A DNA stretch of 64,000 nt from Gulosibacter molinativorax. GTDB taxonomy: Bacteria > Actinomycetota > Actinomycetes > Actinomycetales > Microbacteriaceae. The DNA lies in assembly GCF_003010915.2 (NCBI RefSeq), contig NZ_CP028426.1, positions 2,976,001 to 3,040,000 on the forward strand. Direction: 5' to 3'. Position numbers and translations under genes: made by a program. The notes below the pieces were generated by a model, which did not search any database, had not been told where the DNA came from, and saw only the letters and a list, made by a program, of their open reading frames with translations. Positions 63,714-64,000 of this stretch are shown here, one piece after another; positions within the stretch are counted from its first letter, which is position 1; every line of letters starts with the position of its first letter.

Positions 63714-64000
63714 ATGGGCATCGCAAAAGCCCTCGCGAGGTTCAACAACGACGCCGGCAGCGGCTCGGTGCTCGCCCTCGCGATCATCGGCGCAACGGTG
63801 TCGATCGCGGTCGCCCTGCTCGCCGTCCTCGGCGCGTTCGCGGCGCACACTCAGGCCTCGGTGGCGGCGGATGCGGCGGCGCTCGCGGCCGCAGACACTG
63901 CGTCGTACCGAATTCCGGGTGACCCGTGCGCGCGGGCCGCGGAGGCGGCCGCACTCCATGGCGCAGCGCTCGGCAGCTGCGAGACAACCCGAACCGAGAG
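63714..64000 (+). CDS. TadE-like/Rv3654c-like pilus-locus protein, C-terminus off the window edge
   Basis: Open from the ATG (preceded by CAAGGAGACAAAC) to the end of the window, about 95 residues visible. The start has a short basic lead and Gly/Ser segment (FNNDAGSGSVLALAI), a hydrophobic helix (VSIAVALLAVLGAFAAHT) and then a region rich in Ala with two Cys (DPCARAAEAAALHGAALGSC). This is the helicase/secretion-neighbourhood TadE-like family that ends actinobacterial tad loci. Length and C-terminus cannot be judged. Confidence 0.75.
   Translation, partial: MGIAKALARFNNDAGSGSVLALAIIGATVSIAVALLAVLGAFAAHTQASVAADAAALAAADTASYRIPGDPCARAAEAAALHGAALGSCETTRTE

Overview
The window is high-GC chromosomal DNA from an actinobacterium, most likely a member of the Microbacteriaceae. 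This is inferred from the gene order (hadA/hadB-like, murB, secE, nusG, rplK, rplA), the actinobacterial Flp/Tad locus with a DUF4244 pilin, LAxTG sortase signals, the actinobacterial asparto-kinase layout, and a dispersed intergenic palindrome (TTGAGTAG...CGTATCGAAA). No species can be named from sequence alone. Nearly all genes are housekeeping; accessory material is limited to two insertion sequences, a toxin-antitoxin pair, a decayed protease gene and several repeat arrays.

Layout. 1-6.6 kb: aspartate dehydrogenase (cut by the window edge), a HAD phosphatase, a class II glutamine amidotransferase, a hadA/hadB/murB operon and an aminotransferase. 6.7-10.1 kb: tRNA-Trp, then secE-nusG and rplK-rplA. 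10.2-26.3 kb: an MHS-type transporter, an MDR oxidoreductase, a PfkB sugar kinase with an IS1182-like element inserted exactly at its stop codon, a remarkable 0.6-kb repeat field (94-bp units, then about 13 units of 21 bp), a YqaJ-type exonuclease, NnrE, a BASS transporter, a three-gene SPFH / zinc-ribbon / membrane-protein cassette that resembles the Bacillus ydjI-ydjG-ydjH membrane-stress module, a pyrimidine-dimer glycosylase, an MMPL exporter and a divergent MarR regulator whose 5' end looks frameshifted. 26.4-30.2 kb: an L10-type leader with rplJ-rplL, and two LAQTG surface proteins. 30.2-38.9 kb: tRNA-Ser, an aldo/keto reductase, the SRP RNA, pta-ackA, and dnaX-recR.

39-45.4 kb: lysC-asd (with an internal start for an aspartokinase beta subunit), mqo, udk, tdk and an SRPBCC protein. 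45.5-50.4 kb: a DEAD-box helicase, a CPBP protease pseudogene, a BrnT/BrnA-like toxin-antitoxin operon with a clear operator, tRNA-Pro, and an intact ISAs1-family element with an 8-bp target duplication. 50.4-54.8 kb: a metallophosphoesterase (possible CTG start), a PASTA-domain class A penicillin-binding protein, and two small genes including RidA. 54.8-60.7 kb: acetyl-CoA synthetase, a TetR regulator, and a translationally coupled amine oxidase / APC permease pair. 60.9-64 kb: the start of a Tad/Flp pilus locus that runs off the right edge.

How the parts work together: pta-ackA and acs give both directions of acetate/acetyl-CoA exchange; lysC-asd feed aspartate-family amino acids and diaminopimelate for the wall that MurB and the PBP build; mqo feeds the respiratory chain; tdk and udk salvage nucleosides; the amine oxidase and permease probably import and oxidise an amine. 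The best candidates for new biology are the SPFH cassette, the two adjoining repeat arrays with a related unit 29 kb away, and several unusual translation starts.
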